Below are positions 33,301 through 43,519 of a DNA stretch of 64,000 bases, in pieces. This DNA comes from Setomelanomma holmii (lineage: Eukaryota; Ascomycota; Dothideomycetes; Pleosporales; Phaeosphaeriaceae), in NCBI GenBank assembly GCA_010015745.1, contig ML978174.1, positions 248,001 through 312,000 of the forward strand. The letters run 5' to 3'. A model generated the notes under the pieces. The model had not been told where the DNA came from. It saw only the letters and a list, made by a program, of their open reading frames with translations, and searched no databases. How positions within the stretch are numbered: position 1 is the first letter of the stretch; each line of letters starts with the position of its first letter. The translations under genes were made by a program, and so were the position numbers.

Positions 33301-34081
33301 CATGATTTGAGAGACTGCCAGCTCGACGCACGCCCGAAGCGGCCCTCGACTGGGCTGCCAGCAGTGGTCCAGCGCTGATATTTCTCCTCCTACTTTCGCT
33401 GAGATTCAAAGCCATGTGTACCAATTGGTTCGGGTCGATCGCTGGTGGAGGAGGCGTCTTAGGACGAGCCTCTCGGTTGGGCAATGGAGAATGCGACCCG
33501 CGCACGCTACGTCTCGTCTTGCCAACATGAAGCTGATCGTGGCCGTCTGCTTGAAGGTCGGGAGGAGGAGGAGGAGGAGGGATGGGTGCGTCATCGGGAA
33601 CGCCTGGCCCGTCTGCGTGCAAATCGAGCGACAGTGGCGATCTCGTGGGAGAGCCATGCTTCCCTCTGGTGTTGTCGTGTTGCCCATCGCTCGCATGGGG
33701 TTCAGGATGCCGCGACCGGCGCTTTCCTTTTGAGTCCTCTGCCCGCGCTTGATGATGTGTCGCATGCCCTTTCCGTGGACCACTAGGAAAGCTCGAGTTC
33801 AACAGAAAGCCTCCAGATCGCCGAACGTGTTGTCTCCGGCGTGCGAAGTCCTGCTCTTCTATCGAGTCTGTTGCCAACGAGCTTCCTGGGCCTCGCGACG
33901 GTGATCCAATTGCGCCAGTTGATGTGCCAGCGTCAATCCTCGAAGTGAAGCTTTGCCGCTGGGAACTGCCCTCTCCATTTTGTGTGTATGCGCCTGATCC
34001 TCTCGAGTGCAAAGTACGCGATGACGTCGCCGATGGTTCGGAGGACACAGAGGGACGGCCGTCGCTAGAGGGTGCCGACAT
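30374..34081 (-). CDS. Large Ser/Arg-rich protein with C-terminal membrane segments
   Basis: Single exon of 1235 codons. The first 330 residues are disordered, Ser/Gly/Arg-rich, with a proline run (IPPPPPPPDLQ). A compact, probably conserved block follows at about 335-510 (ARDYIELRIHYFRLLENLPPLK, NPLQYIRNRRSRARDRRPLQ, VNDWVDRVENEAKRPGY, RPHKGWVFCSEELLADAYWL), then another disordered region to about 1020. The last 200 residues hold a coiled segment (LESSTRSLSSSTQNFRNETIKRL ... IKQVADEIDRMLRARRRRMR) and two hydrophobic stretches (MMVEWALVAVMWCLWLIVVLV and RVFGFALGVVKWLLWL). That design suggests a protein anchored in the ER or nuclear envelope by a C-terminal hairpin with most of the chain cytosolic. 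I believe it is a fungal-specific family but cannot name it. Confidence 0.8.
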   Translation of the reverse strand: MSAPSSDGRPSVSSEPSATSSRTLHSRGSGAYTQNGEGSSQRQSFTSRIDAGTSTGAIGSPSRGPGSSLATDSIEEQDFARRRQHVRRSGGFLLNSSFPSGPRKGHATHHQARAEDSKGKRRSRHPEPHASDGQHDNTRGKHGSPTRSPLSLDLHADGPGVPDDAPIPPPPPPPDLQADGHDQLHVGKTRRSVRGSHSPLPNREARPKTPPPPAIDPNQLVHMALNLSESRRRNISAGPLLAAQSRAASGVRRAGSLSNHGAGGSLRQYLNEQRRMSRNMSPVGGKSSPSRHMSSAVQRSGSLAFTGSQNFNPSPATLARRDKARDYIELRIHYFRLLENLPPLKPDANAPGNFVISSNNVPGSPQAQLTRVPSYAGKQYDLGRPYNPLQYIRNRRSRARDRRPLQHSPNEFADVLEVNDWVDRVENEAKRPGYRHDDKVLLPKLHDDHPVEPDKSSRPHKGWVFCSEELLADAYWLEQDDNKTIIETRHGRRIFPAKEVQKPEFLQPRESKEYSEKRRRSWVEGVGVMGADPVSGGESEKGSERGRKRRLLPAFRADSPRHGKHSRRGSRLRTTIDSDSSESESESAKRKPRIVVDEEHNTGPLALQLESLLKQQATENQGKSPAIISPDTPNKWGRDRSHGPDNKISRDSIDIPRVGNGFTSMDHPGIFKMLPRVRTDATFSGDDIEPRSSLDDLDYTAPNTPLHQRRFPHIGSGLSPPRSRDSSVTRKSRRSRLNPFHSHENSEDHAHHLQHELTSAALDKNQRSRQTSEETQDGTHVGHTIMAAPNAVKSFLGHRKNESTTSLPSPDRIRRRETQEPQSAVTRFFKGVKHEGSKVGGFVFRRDRPDDDDTDTLSEGVDYGTDTSVKGSKSKRPTISRSVTATTAESTAPNKDSRYHLELPKFKPAHEVGIGKDGTFPASDHISRQNRERKNSRSPRFDRLAPPRMDLERLSTVSSVSTLDASRSYSQGRMSKVLARPGGVGLGGLPPTALRDTKGSTERHRSSSRPTLDGNRHWSIADNHGHVLHRKSNANIVTQADIARVRALFLCSGVKAKEINRRALTKRSPPPDFLARAAATAGRVLVPVPRKEEHVLAAQMLMRDLESSTRSLSSSTQNFRNETIKRLTESITELRSRVESDLMHRIFEGGDTAVRITSEISGQGPLQIKQVADEIDRMLRARRRRMRWIRGFGWMMVEWALVAVMWCLWLIVVLVGSVKRVFGFALGVVKWLLWL

Positions 34082-34981
34082 GGCTGCGACGTTTACAGCT
34101 CTCCTACTTCGGTCGTTGAGGGCGTCGCATCGCGAAGGACGAGGGCTGCGCGAAGGATATGCGCAGATGAGTACCTATGGTACCAAGTGAACTATTCACA
34201 AAGGTATGGATTATCGTCGTATCAAGTCGCGCATATGAGACCGTGGTCGATGTGAAGCAAATGCTTGTGACAATGCGCTATTTGATTGATGGGAGATCTG
34301 CACCTCCCGAGGCCCCTTCGACTTCAACATACGTCAATCGCATGGCGCGTGCACCTCAGCCTCAACACCACCAGCCACAGTGAAGCCTCGTCAAACAGCC
34401 TTATAACCAGAGTGCAATACAATGCCAAGCTAAGCTAAGCTAAGCTAATGTTATGCTGTCCTGGCGAGCATTGACGAAGACCTTTTATCGTTCGTGACGG
34501 CTAGCATCCATGGAAAGACCTCCCGCGGATTCGTTCCGCAGCTCGACTTGTTTCCGCCAGTGAGCACCGCACCCTCTACAAATGTTTTCGTTATTGGCTT
34601 AAAGACTTGCGGAAACAGCCATGCCGAGGTCGAGACTCTGTGATCATGATCGGCTGTCGATCTGCCAGGGCCAAGGGGAGACAACTTCCTTGACGATGCA
34701 TTTAGCGTACAGGCTAAGGACAGTAGCCACTGAACGGCTAATCATTTGACATGCACAATCACAGAAAAGGGGTGAGGTGAAAGGACAGTCTATAGTTGCT
34801 GGCTCGAGAAAGAGTTTTGATTCTCGCAAAGGGTATCGTAGTTGTCCAAGACCGAGTGAATCGTTCACATTTGCTAGTTTTCGGTACGTTCTGATTCGCA
34901 GGCAGTGTCCATCCTTCATGTTGTTTGAGGCCCCCATCTTGCCAGCTGTGCAAAGACGAGGACAGCCAATTTGATCCGTCC
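34082..34981. other. Intergenic
   Basis: Between the Ser-rich gene and the peroxygenase. The minus-strand frame ending at 34759 is only the unspliced read-through of peroxygenase exon 1 through its intron. Contains the AAGCT repeat listed separately. Confidence 0.6.
34427..34446. repeat. Microsatellite (AAGCT)x4
   Basis: Four perfect copies of the five-base unit AAGCT in noncoding DNA. Confidence 0.9.
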
Positions 34982-35769
34982 TCACAAGCTGCCCGCAGGC
35001 AACTTCTCTGGGGTATGCAACGCGAGTTGCAGAACTGTTTGCGCGATGGATAGGCCACTAATGGGATTGACGGGTCGCCAGCCCTCATTGTATGGCATGC
35101 GCTCTTCTCCTGCTCGATGTTAACTAGGCTCAATCTCAATGGGAGAGCGAACCTACGGAAGAAGATATCAATCCACTCGACGGACGCCTTGTTTGTCTTC
35201 GAGTCCTTGAATAGCTGAAAGTACGCGGAAGACTCAAAGTACGAGGGAAAGTACTGGTTATTGCTATATGTGAACTTGGGATTTGTGGCGTTGGACGACT
35301 GGACACGCCCCCAGCGAGCAGCAGCAACATCTGGGATTTCGACCTCGCTCTTGCCGTTGAAGTAGCTAAGAGTTTCCGCAAAGACGCTCGGATAGAAGTC
35401 CTGCGATTCTCCGCCGAGATCGAAATCCTTCCTGCTCAGGCTGGCGTCGTGTTCGACGGCATTGTGCTTATTAAGATCGTCGAGGTTGAAGGCGCCGCTC
35501 TCAGGGTCCTTGGAGACTGATAGACCGGTGGCGGCAAGCATGTTCGTGGTTTCCGCTGAGACGTTCAAGCCTTCGCCCAGGGCTTTGACAAGCATCGGGG
35601 CCGTGAGATTGTGGCCATCTCGAGGCAGGATACCATGATTGGCAAGAGCGTTCAGGGCAGGGCACGGCGAGCGGACTTCGCCATCCTGGGGTGGGTGCCA
35701 ATCCGCAAAGTTGGCGTCGGCGCTCGCGAGCACGACGAAGGCGAGGATGAGGAGAAGGAAGTAGTTCAT
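34982..35769 (-). CDS. Heme-thiolate peroxidase / unspecific peroxygenase, short type
   Basis: Two exons (35157-35769 and 34982-35109) with a 47-nt intron give 246 residues. Residues 1-17 form a signal peptide (MNYFLLLILAFVVLASA). The heme-thiolate motif SPCPALNALANHG places the axial ligand at Cys36, and VEHDASL (Glu106-His107-Asp108) is the magnesium/active-site motif of short-chain members. The C terminus GWRPVNPISGLSIAQTVLQL is typical of the family. Several N-x-S/T sequons (NLT, NVS, NAT) fit secretion and glycosylation. Related enzymes use hydrogen peroxide to oxygenate or halogenate alkanes, aromatics and other small molecules outside the cell. The size matches the 26-29 kDa group. The physiological substrate is unknown, and no companion pathway genes lie beside it. 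Confidence 0.93.
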
Positions 35770-38700
35770 GTTGATACTATGTGAATAGCCTTGAAGGATT
35801 GGGTAGAGTGTCGCCGAGCGTGAATAGGTGGTGGAAGAAGAAGAAGAGCAAAGCTGCGGTCTTGATTATAAACGAGCGACTAAACCAAAAGTGCGACCGT
35901 GAAGGAAGTAAAGGTGGAAAGAACGGTCTACCGCACGGACTTGCAAACCAAGCGAGGGAACATAACGAGTCAATCATGGTGAGACCCGCAAGTGAAGTAG
36001 CTTTATACAAGCAGGTAAAGGGTCAAGTGCAAGGGTTGATACTCATTGTCGATCATGCGTCGATCGCAATGCTGGAGAGTAACTGAGTGCCCAAACAGCG
36101 CAAATGCAATTGGACCAAGGACAGGAACAGGTAAGGACAGCGCAAGGCTAGTCCCAGTCATGATCTTGAGTTGATGATCCGGCAACCCAATCTACGGGAG
36201 CTTCCGTTCGGCAGATGATCCTCCGTACGTTGACGTTGCCGGATTTGGATCGTCCACCGCTGCATGCTGCTGTTGCAAATGCCAATCCTAACTTTCGAGA
36301 TGTATTCGTACGTCGTACCAAATTATATCAATAGCCTGTAGTTCGGAATGTAGATAGCAGATGCTTGTCTGCCACGAGGTAGAGAACAGCTGACCGTTCC
36401 CCGCGACGTGAAGACGATTTGGCGAGTGCGTTGACGTCGTGCAGCAAGTTTTACCTCTCCTGAGCGGAATGCTGTGCTCCTCACTATGTTGCAACGGTAA
36501 ACCGGCGGCGGTGATAGTCAGTGCGGATGACTGTGGACGTGGTGCATACAACGAGTCCGAGTTTATGCTGTCCGTACTTGCAATGCTCTCAGCCCATCCA
36601 AGGCAAGGGAGAGCACGTTTTGATGAGGGACACGTGCTTGCTAGAGATGAGCTGAAGGTAACCTGTCCGCTCGTTGAGTTTGTTGAGAGTGCCATGCGGA
36701 ACTGATCTTGAGATTGCACTCGCTGCCATTTCACCAATACAGGCTTGCGCCCATGGCAAAAGCTGTCTGAAGAGGTCGCATATGGACTACACCAACCTGT
36801 ATGTAAGCAGTATAAGCACAGGATCGCTCTTGCCTAGATGTGAAGCTTAATGAGGCCTCAATGGCCTCATCAGAGACTTCGAACGTCTCAAGTTCGGCGC
36901 ATTTGTCGGCAGCGCTGAGTCGCAGTCGCCTCTGTATCTTGACCACCCTACCTGGCCAGTATCAGACGAGGTGGGATTGCGCAGCATTCAAATGCTGGTT
37001 GGTAAACTCAATAGTGTAACCATCAGAACTGACAGCCCACATCTCTCGAGCATTGATCGGTGGTTCATGGATTCGCGATAGAAGTCGTCTGAGCTGGGCA
37101 AGGGTCCTACTACGAGGATCAGTTGCTGGGCAAAGAATCAGCAGCCGCCCTGGATTTTGCGTCATGTGCTGGTCAATTGCCAAGAACAAAGATTTCTTAA
37201 CGGGATACACCATGTTTGCATAGATCCTCGCTGCCCAGTGGCGGTAGAGCTCACAAGATATGAGCGGCCATGCATATTGAGCCTTCCCATCACCATTTGG
37301 CGCTTTCCGGTGAAGTCCAGTGTATCGGTTGTGGTACTCAAGCACGAGCGGCAGAGGTTTTCCTATGTTTGTTGCATGCAGCAAGTGATCAGTGATTTTC
37401 AGTTGTGTGACTATCTTCCAGTACGCTGTGAGGCTGAAGTTGGGAGTGTGAGCTTCGGGCGGTTATCGGCCTGGTGCTGCGGTGCTTCGTATAGAGTCAT
37501 ATCCCGGTGAGACTGCAATTGCGTCAATGTTATGAGTCGGATGCAAGCTGGGTCCTGTTCTCGAGGCTAAAGTGTACACATTGAGAAGCAAAAATGCTCT
37601 TTGAGTCCTGACATGTGCGGTCGTCGTATCCTCACGACTCAGAAACGACACCATGAAGCATGATAGTAAAGTAGATTTGAGCGCACTTTACACAAGAGTA
37701 CACCAATCCAAACTGGACAGCAAGTCTGGAGCTGACTTCCTGCGGGATACGTAAGACTCGAGATGATCTGAAACACCGAATAGTTCCCATCACACGCGAG
37801 AGGCTTACGAATCAATAAGCAGCCTGTCACATCGTTTTCGGACAAGGCGGTGGAGCTACTACTGAGGAAGAGGCTGACATGGTGCGCGCTGAAGGCTGTC
37901 AGAGTAGCATCGGGCCAGTCGTCATAGCTCGGCTCGACATGCACCAGAGTCATTGCTAGTTCAGAAGATTTGGTAAACCAAAGACCTCCAGCAGAAGAGG
38001 CTGCAGCATCTGGGCAAAGAGGACGCTTCTTGTGGACACTGTTCTCGGGTTTCGCGGTAGCAGCCAGTGACACTCATGTCAATGCGAAGCTGAACAAGGT
38101 TTCGTGGCGGTCGGTCGTCAGCCTCGGAACATGAGGGACCAATCTTACACCCATTATCCACATACGTATACAAAATAGAAAGCCAAGCCATGACTTCGAG
38201 GATGCGGGGACTCGTGTGCTAGCATCCCAACATTTTCATCGCATGGTCGCGCAATCGTATCGCGCAAGATGGATGTTTGACCATGAGACATGCTGGCGAA
38301 GATCGAACCAGTAAAAGACTGGTCGCCATCTGTGAAAAAATCTGGCAATGTGGTGCTTTCAGGTGCAGACGATTCGCTTTTCCAGCTGGGCTGATGCCTC
38401 GGACGCACCAGGTGGCTCGTAATCGGCGACTCTTCGTAAAATAAACAAGTCTTTGCGAGCTCTGATTCGCGTGTGGACTCGGCTCCGCTTGGACCACGAC
38501 GAGGCGGCTGGATCCCGTACTTGGCCGCGAGGCTGGACAGGGTTCGAGCAAGAGAAAAGCGAAAACTGCTGATGCCGCCAGCGCCTAGCAGGATCAGTCG
38601 GAGCGCATCTCTTTGGAACGATGATGCAACGCAAGCGCGTTGGTGTGGTGGCCCAGCAGTCCTGCCTCGCGAACGTTAGGTTCGCGCGAAATCTAGAACT

Positions 38701-39273
38701 GGAAATCATGACCAAGCCTTGATCACAACAGCTCACCGTCCCCAGTCAGCCCACAAAGTCTCGCTCTCTTGGACTTGCATTTTTCTCGCAAGGGCGGAAT
38801 GATCCGAAGCAGGGTTGTGCGGGATCCTTCGTTCTTTTTTATTATTTGGCCAAACCAGTAAAGAGCCCTCCTCAGCTTTGCGCGTCTCACTGCCTGATTC
38901 GCTCCGAAGACCAATAAGCTATCGGCTCGCCGCTTCAGGTCGTGGCTGCAGGACGACTCGCCCACTCAGATGGCAGAAACAAGGCTGCTGAACTCAGCCT
39001 CGTTCCGCCTCGCGAAAATCGGGATATCAGGCAGAAGGTACTTCCTCTGCCCAGGCCCCGCGCTCCCCAGATCGACCTACAGCCGCATCACGCATCCTAA
39101 ACACCCTGCCGTTTCTCTCAGATCGCGACTAAGTCTCGAACAGCTATAGTCGCCGTTGAGCTGTCGTCGACGCCCCACCAACAGGAACCAACTTGGAAAC
39201 CGTCCACGTTGACGTGGAGAGAGATCCGCGTTCGTCCTAGCCTTCCTGGATCTCCCAGATATACCAAGAATAC
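35770..39273. other. 3.5-kb region without a supported gene
   Basis: Minus-strand frames at 36288-36737, 36962-37384 and 37639-38073 lack domain signatures, and the one I checked (37639-38073) opens on GTG. I could not join them into a plausible spliced gene. The sequence is not strongly AT-rich, and I see no terminal repeats. It may hold a degraded gene, a noncoding RNA or promoter DNA. Confidence 0.5.
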
Positions 39274-40023
39274 ATGCCTCCAACAAGGACCAGAGCCAGA
39301 ATGAAAGAGCAAGCCCAGGTCAATACTTCTGCACCAGTCCAGGTCAGTGAGCCAAAGGAATCACCACCAGCTCCCAAGGAAACCGTTGTTACAGCACCAC
39401 CCAGCAGTGAAACTCCTACAACGTCCCCAACATTCTCGTCCTCGTCGAAAACTCCATCCCGAAGGATACTTCGATTGAAGTGCCCAGTTTGCTCAGACTA
39501 TCCCGACGGCTTCCGCAGTGAGCATGAATTGCGACGTCATACGAATCGCGTTCACCGGAAGACGCGAAAAGTCTGGATCACCATTGATACTTCGCCTGAC
39601 AAGACCTTTCTTGCCAACTGCAAAGCCTGCCAAACGGGCAAGAGGTATAATGAGTGCTACAACGCGGCGAGTCACCTTCGTCGCATGCACTTCCACCCTC
39701 ACAAACGCGGTGAGCGAAAGATGACAGCCGCCGAGGCTCGAAGAGGAGGAAAACCTGGCGATTTAGATCCACCCATGGAGATGCTGAAGTCAAATTGGCT
39801 AAGAGAGGTAGATGAAGTGATTGGCGAGGATAATGAGCCGCTTCCAGACGATGTTAGCAGCGTGTCGCTGCCGCAAGCTCAATCTCAGCCCCAACCTCAG
39901 CCTCAGACTCAGCAGGCACCTGCGCCTGCAAAAGTAGAAGGAAAGGCGCCACCCACACCAACAACGCCATCTACCCGCTCGATGGCCATCGATAGCATTG
40001 TGGACAAGATGGAACCATCTTGA
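39274..40023 (+). CDS. C2H2-type zinc-finger protein, DUF7896-like
   Basis: Single exon, 249 residues. The N-terminal 65 residues are Pro/Thr/Ser-rich. A C2H2 finger follows (CPVC(X)11-type spacing with EHELRRHTNRVH), then KVWITIDTSPDKTFLANCKACQTGK and YNAASHLRRMHFHP, a second Cys2/His2 arrangement. This finger plus the NC+AC ... YNAA.HLRR.HF block is the arrangement I associate with the fungal DUF7896 family, which is of unknown function. The C terminus is Gln/Pro-rich (QSQPQPQPQTQQAPAPAK). Nuclear DNA or RNA binding is plausible but unproven. Confidence 0.82.
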   Translation: MPPTRTRARMKEQAQVNTSAPVQVSEPKESPPAPKETVVTAPPSSETPTTSPTFSSSSKTPSRRILRLKCPVCSDYPDGFRSEHELRRHTNRVHRKTRKVWITIDTSPDKTFLANCKACQTGKRYNECYNAASHLRRMHFHPHKRGERKMTAAEARRGGKPGDLDPPMEMLKSNWLREVDEVIGEDNEPLPDDVSSVSLPQAQSQPQPQPQTQQAPAPAKVEGKAPPTPTTPSTRSMAIDSIVDKMEPS

Positions 40024-41150
40024 GGCCTCTTTGCGCATTAGGAGGAAGACTACTGCGTTCCGTCACGCGCCAGCCTCTCGCTATGATGTCGGTGTAGGCT
40101 TCTCAGCAGTAAGCTTACCGAACGACCTCGCCGCAAGCGCATCAACTTGGCCTTATGTTCGCGAGCGCCCCGGGCGTCGTCCCGCGCACGATTTAGGAAA
40201 GACGAGAACATAAGCCAGGGATTGAACCTTGACAGGCATTCGCCCGTGACGTACGATAGGACGAGCCGGGATGCGGTCCACGACGCTCGTTTCGAAAAGT
40301 GATATGGTTTACGGAGTTGTGGGGGCCTAAATGATAGCCTTGAAGATGGAGGACACGATGGATCACCACTTCCATCGGCCCCGCAGTAAATAGCGAATAA
40401 GACGCATTCCAGCTGCCCAAGTCGTCTCTTTTAGAACGCGCATTCTATTGCTCCACATTCGCCTTGCTCTTGTTCTGGTGCTATTGCGCTCGTATGTCTG
40501 TTCACTAAAGGAGAGGCGTGGCAATCATGTCAGCGACTGTGTCGATGCGGTCAGATTATGGTTGCGACAGAGCCTCATATGCAACCATTCTCATGTTAGT
40601 AAATCGCGAAGCCCCAAAGTCATGCGCGTGGTCTTTTAGAGGCACAATTTTTGGCACTGACCGTGTTTGAAAAGACATGAGGTGAATTTAAGAATTTGAA
40701 GACAATTGCAGATCTGGAAGGTACCGGGGTCGGACATGGCAAGAGCTCCCCCGAGCGCGCGGGCCAAGCCAAATAATTTCGTGTGCGGCACCGTGAATCC
40801 TTCGAAGCCACCACAACACACCTTGCTGCATGTCTCGCATCTCAGGTACGCGAACTGTTACCACCGCCTTCTTTGCCAACCTCTTGACCCTTCCATCTGA
40901 GATGATGCACTAACGGATCGTTTATTTTCGCAGTAGACCCTGCACGACCAAATGCGAGCCGTCGATTACGTCCCCACACCTCCCGTAGTCGTGCCTGAAT
41001 AGCCTCGGATACCGGCAATGGCTACGGTTATTGTTGTTTCTAGACCCCCCACGACCCCCATACAGTGTATAACGAGACATAAAGGATAATTGGGAGGCAC
41101 GAAGGGGCCTATTGAGGCATAGCGTTAGCTTAGACAACACTACAAGGCGG
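40024..41150. other. Intergenic
   Basis: No gene supported; only frames under 76 codons on both strands. A tRNA-like B box at about 40213-40230 was examined and rejected. Confidence 0.55.
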
Positions 41151-42720
41151 ATGATGAAGGGTCATGTCAACAACTTCGTCAATCTGGGCCAGTTATACAG
41201 CCGTGCGCCATGGGCCACTCTCTTGGCGACCAAGCCCGCCCAATCGTCGAAGAACTCTGTGAACCTCGGTCGCCTATATGAGCCCATTGGTGCTTCAAAA
41301 AAGCGGCCCCTAGGATGGGCCTATTTTGACGATGGATCTGTATATGTCCATCCACGCGACTATCTGGACCATGACACTTTCGAGGCTCGCATGAAGGTTT
41401 TCGAGCACTTCGTGCTCAATCCATCTCCGAACCTACAAGCCACACGAAAAAGTGATCACGAAAAGAGGAGGCTCATCGTTGTCGGGTAAGTGATACTCAG
41501 TGGCGGAAGTATATAGACACTAAGGCAACTGTAGACTGGATCGGCTTTCCCCCAGAAACAGGAATTCTCTTCGCCTCTTGGCTCGAAATGCCGAGGACAG
41601 CGAAAGACTGTCTACAGCCACCCAACCTTACGAGAGAGTTCTCTTGACCCTAGACAGTACTGCGACCCGGCCCGAGTCTGCGAGCTTCAAGGATATCCCC
41701 CCACTGAACATGGAGCATCGTCAGGATATTCGACAAGCCCTCCAGAACTTCCGCGGCACATTGATGGACGGAGTCTTGCAACCCAATGTCAGATTGGGAA
41801 ATGGACTACTGCTTAAACCGGAGCCGTATATGAAACTGGCGCATCAGCAACGAATGAGAAGACCAGGTACAAAGGGAGGCAGCCTGCCTAAGCGTCGTGA
41901 GGCAGGAGATGAATCATCGCATGATATACCTCTGAAGTTGCTAGATCAGCTGGGCGTACACAAATCTGGCCGACGACCGTCGCCATCAGCTGTGCAGCAA
42001 GAGGTCCTAGACCGCCGTGAAGCTGAAGTCGCTCAGAGGGAGTGGGATCTGATCCGTCTCCAGCACGGGCTACTCCTGCGATCCACGAACGAGCATAATC
42101 AGTTTCAGCTCGGCAAAGAGACTCCATGCAGGATCCAGAAAGAACGGTCCCCAAGAGTCGCTTCAGGGGCAATTGGCTCGGAGCATGGCTTGAAAGCGGC
42201 ACAGCTTGAAGCCAAAGAACGTGAGTTAGCGCACAGAGAAGAGATTCTCCGCTGGAAGCGCAGAACCTGGTGGCTTGAACAGAAACTCCAAGAGGCCAGT
42301 AAGCAAGCTACACGTGGCAGGACGAAGTCTCCGAGAAGGTCGATAGTCGCAGCACAAACTAGAAAAGAGCCACGGAATGACCCGACGCCTCGAGCTGGCG
42401 GCTCAGGCCCCAACATTGAGAGCAGAGGCGACGCGACTCCCTTCTATGACTTCGACCTGGACGAGGCTGCCGCGACACAGCCGAGATCTTCAACAGAAGG
42501 GGCAGTCACGGTACGAACTCGAGAAGAGCAACAAGAGCTTTCGGCGCGTCAAGGTAGCAACTTAGGAACCGACATGAGGAGCACAGGCGATGCTTTTCTC
42601 TTCGACGACTTCGACCTAGACGAGGCTACCACGCCACAGCCACCAAGGACTTCTCGATCACGCATTGCGCTCCCGACACGGCAAACACTACAAGCTCGAG
42701 GATCCTCGGACCTGGGATGA
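41151..42720 (+). CDS. Hypothetical coiled-coil protein with repeated acidic motif
   Basis: Two exons (41151-41485 and 41535-42720) across a 49-nt intron give 506 residues; a second ATG directly follows the first. The N-terminal 100 residues look folded (GWAYFDDGSVYVHPRDYLDHD) and begin with two similar short segments, NNFVNLGQLYSRAP and KNSVNLGRLYEPIG. The middle contains a long charged helix likely to form a coiled coil (REAEVAQREWDLIRLQHGLL; AAQLEAKERELAHREEILRWKRRTWWLEQKLQEA). The C terminus has two copies, about 50 residues apart, of GDA.(P/L)F.DFDLDEA..(T/P)QP, each followed by a Thr/Arg-rich linker. I recognise no family. The start is the first ATG in an open frame that otherwise opens on TTG. 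Confidence 0.75.
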
Positions 42721-43519
42721 ATGAATTACTGGGCTAAGGAAATCATAAAAGTTTAAACAGTGGCCCATGTGCCCATGACTGGGGAGCTTCCCTTAATGGA
42801 AGGATTGGCGATGGAGGTGCGCCAGCACACCCTCCCAAACATTACCGGTTACCAACGGCTGCAGACGTGCATACCCGGCGCGCTTCAGAACTTTGATGAT
42901 TAGGGCTTGAGACTGTTGCAACGGTGCTGAGGCTTGAGAACGTTACCACGATCATGTCTGCTTCGAGCATCACCGCCACAAACACTTGCGTCGCTCTTTC
43001 GACATCTGGTACAATACTCTGCAGCAAAATACCCTGTGACAACGTACAACGCGCATTTCAACTCCTCGATCTGGCTTCTTTGACCAATTCGGCGCCCATC
43101 AATGCTCGATTGGGAAGTCAACAATAGATCTAGACCCCAAGACAAAGCGCCAATAACAAGGAATCTCCACTCAAACTCGTCATCTCCATTCTTTCACTTC
43201 GTCAGCCTCACAAGCCTCAGTCATGCAAATACTGAATATTGCTTTAACTTTGATTCGATTTCTCTGAACTGATCCGGGTATCGAGGCTAATCCACCTAAC
43301 ATGATGGCCGTGTATAACGTCACTGACAAACATTTCAAACAAAGAAAACAGATCCAGAGGGATGCATGTGCGTGTATGCGCCGATGAACTCCCCGCTAAT
43401 CCTTTTGTACAGTTCAATACAAGTATTGCACACACAGCATCTTCCTAGAGCGGCGTCGCGAAGATGTAACGCAGACTCATGCTGAGTCGCCACATCGTGC
43501 GCCCGCTCTATGCCGCATG
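42721..43519. other. Intergenic, convergent 3' ends
   Basis: Between the coiled-coil gene (+) and the GPCR gene (-). No supported gene. Confidence 0.6.

Noticed and set aside
36288..38551. A spliced gene built from several minus-strand frames
   Set aside because: The checked frame opens on GTG, junctions did not keep phase with any motif, and no family was recognised.
40195..40290. tRNA-like B box (GGTTCAATCC on the minus strand)
   Set aside because: The T stem has a mismatch, and no matching 5' acceptor arm or A box is present upstream.
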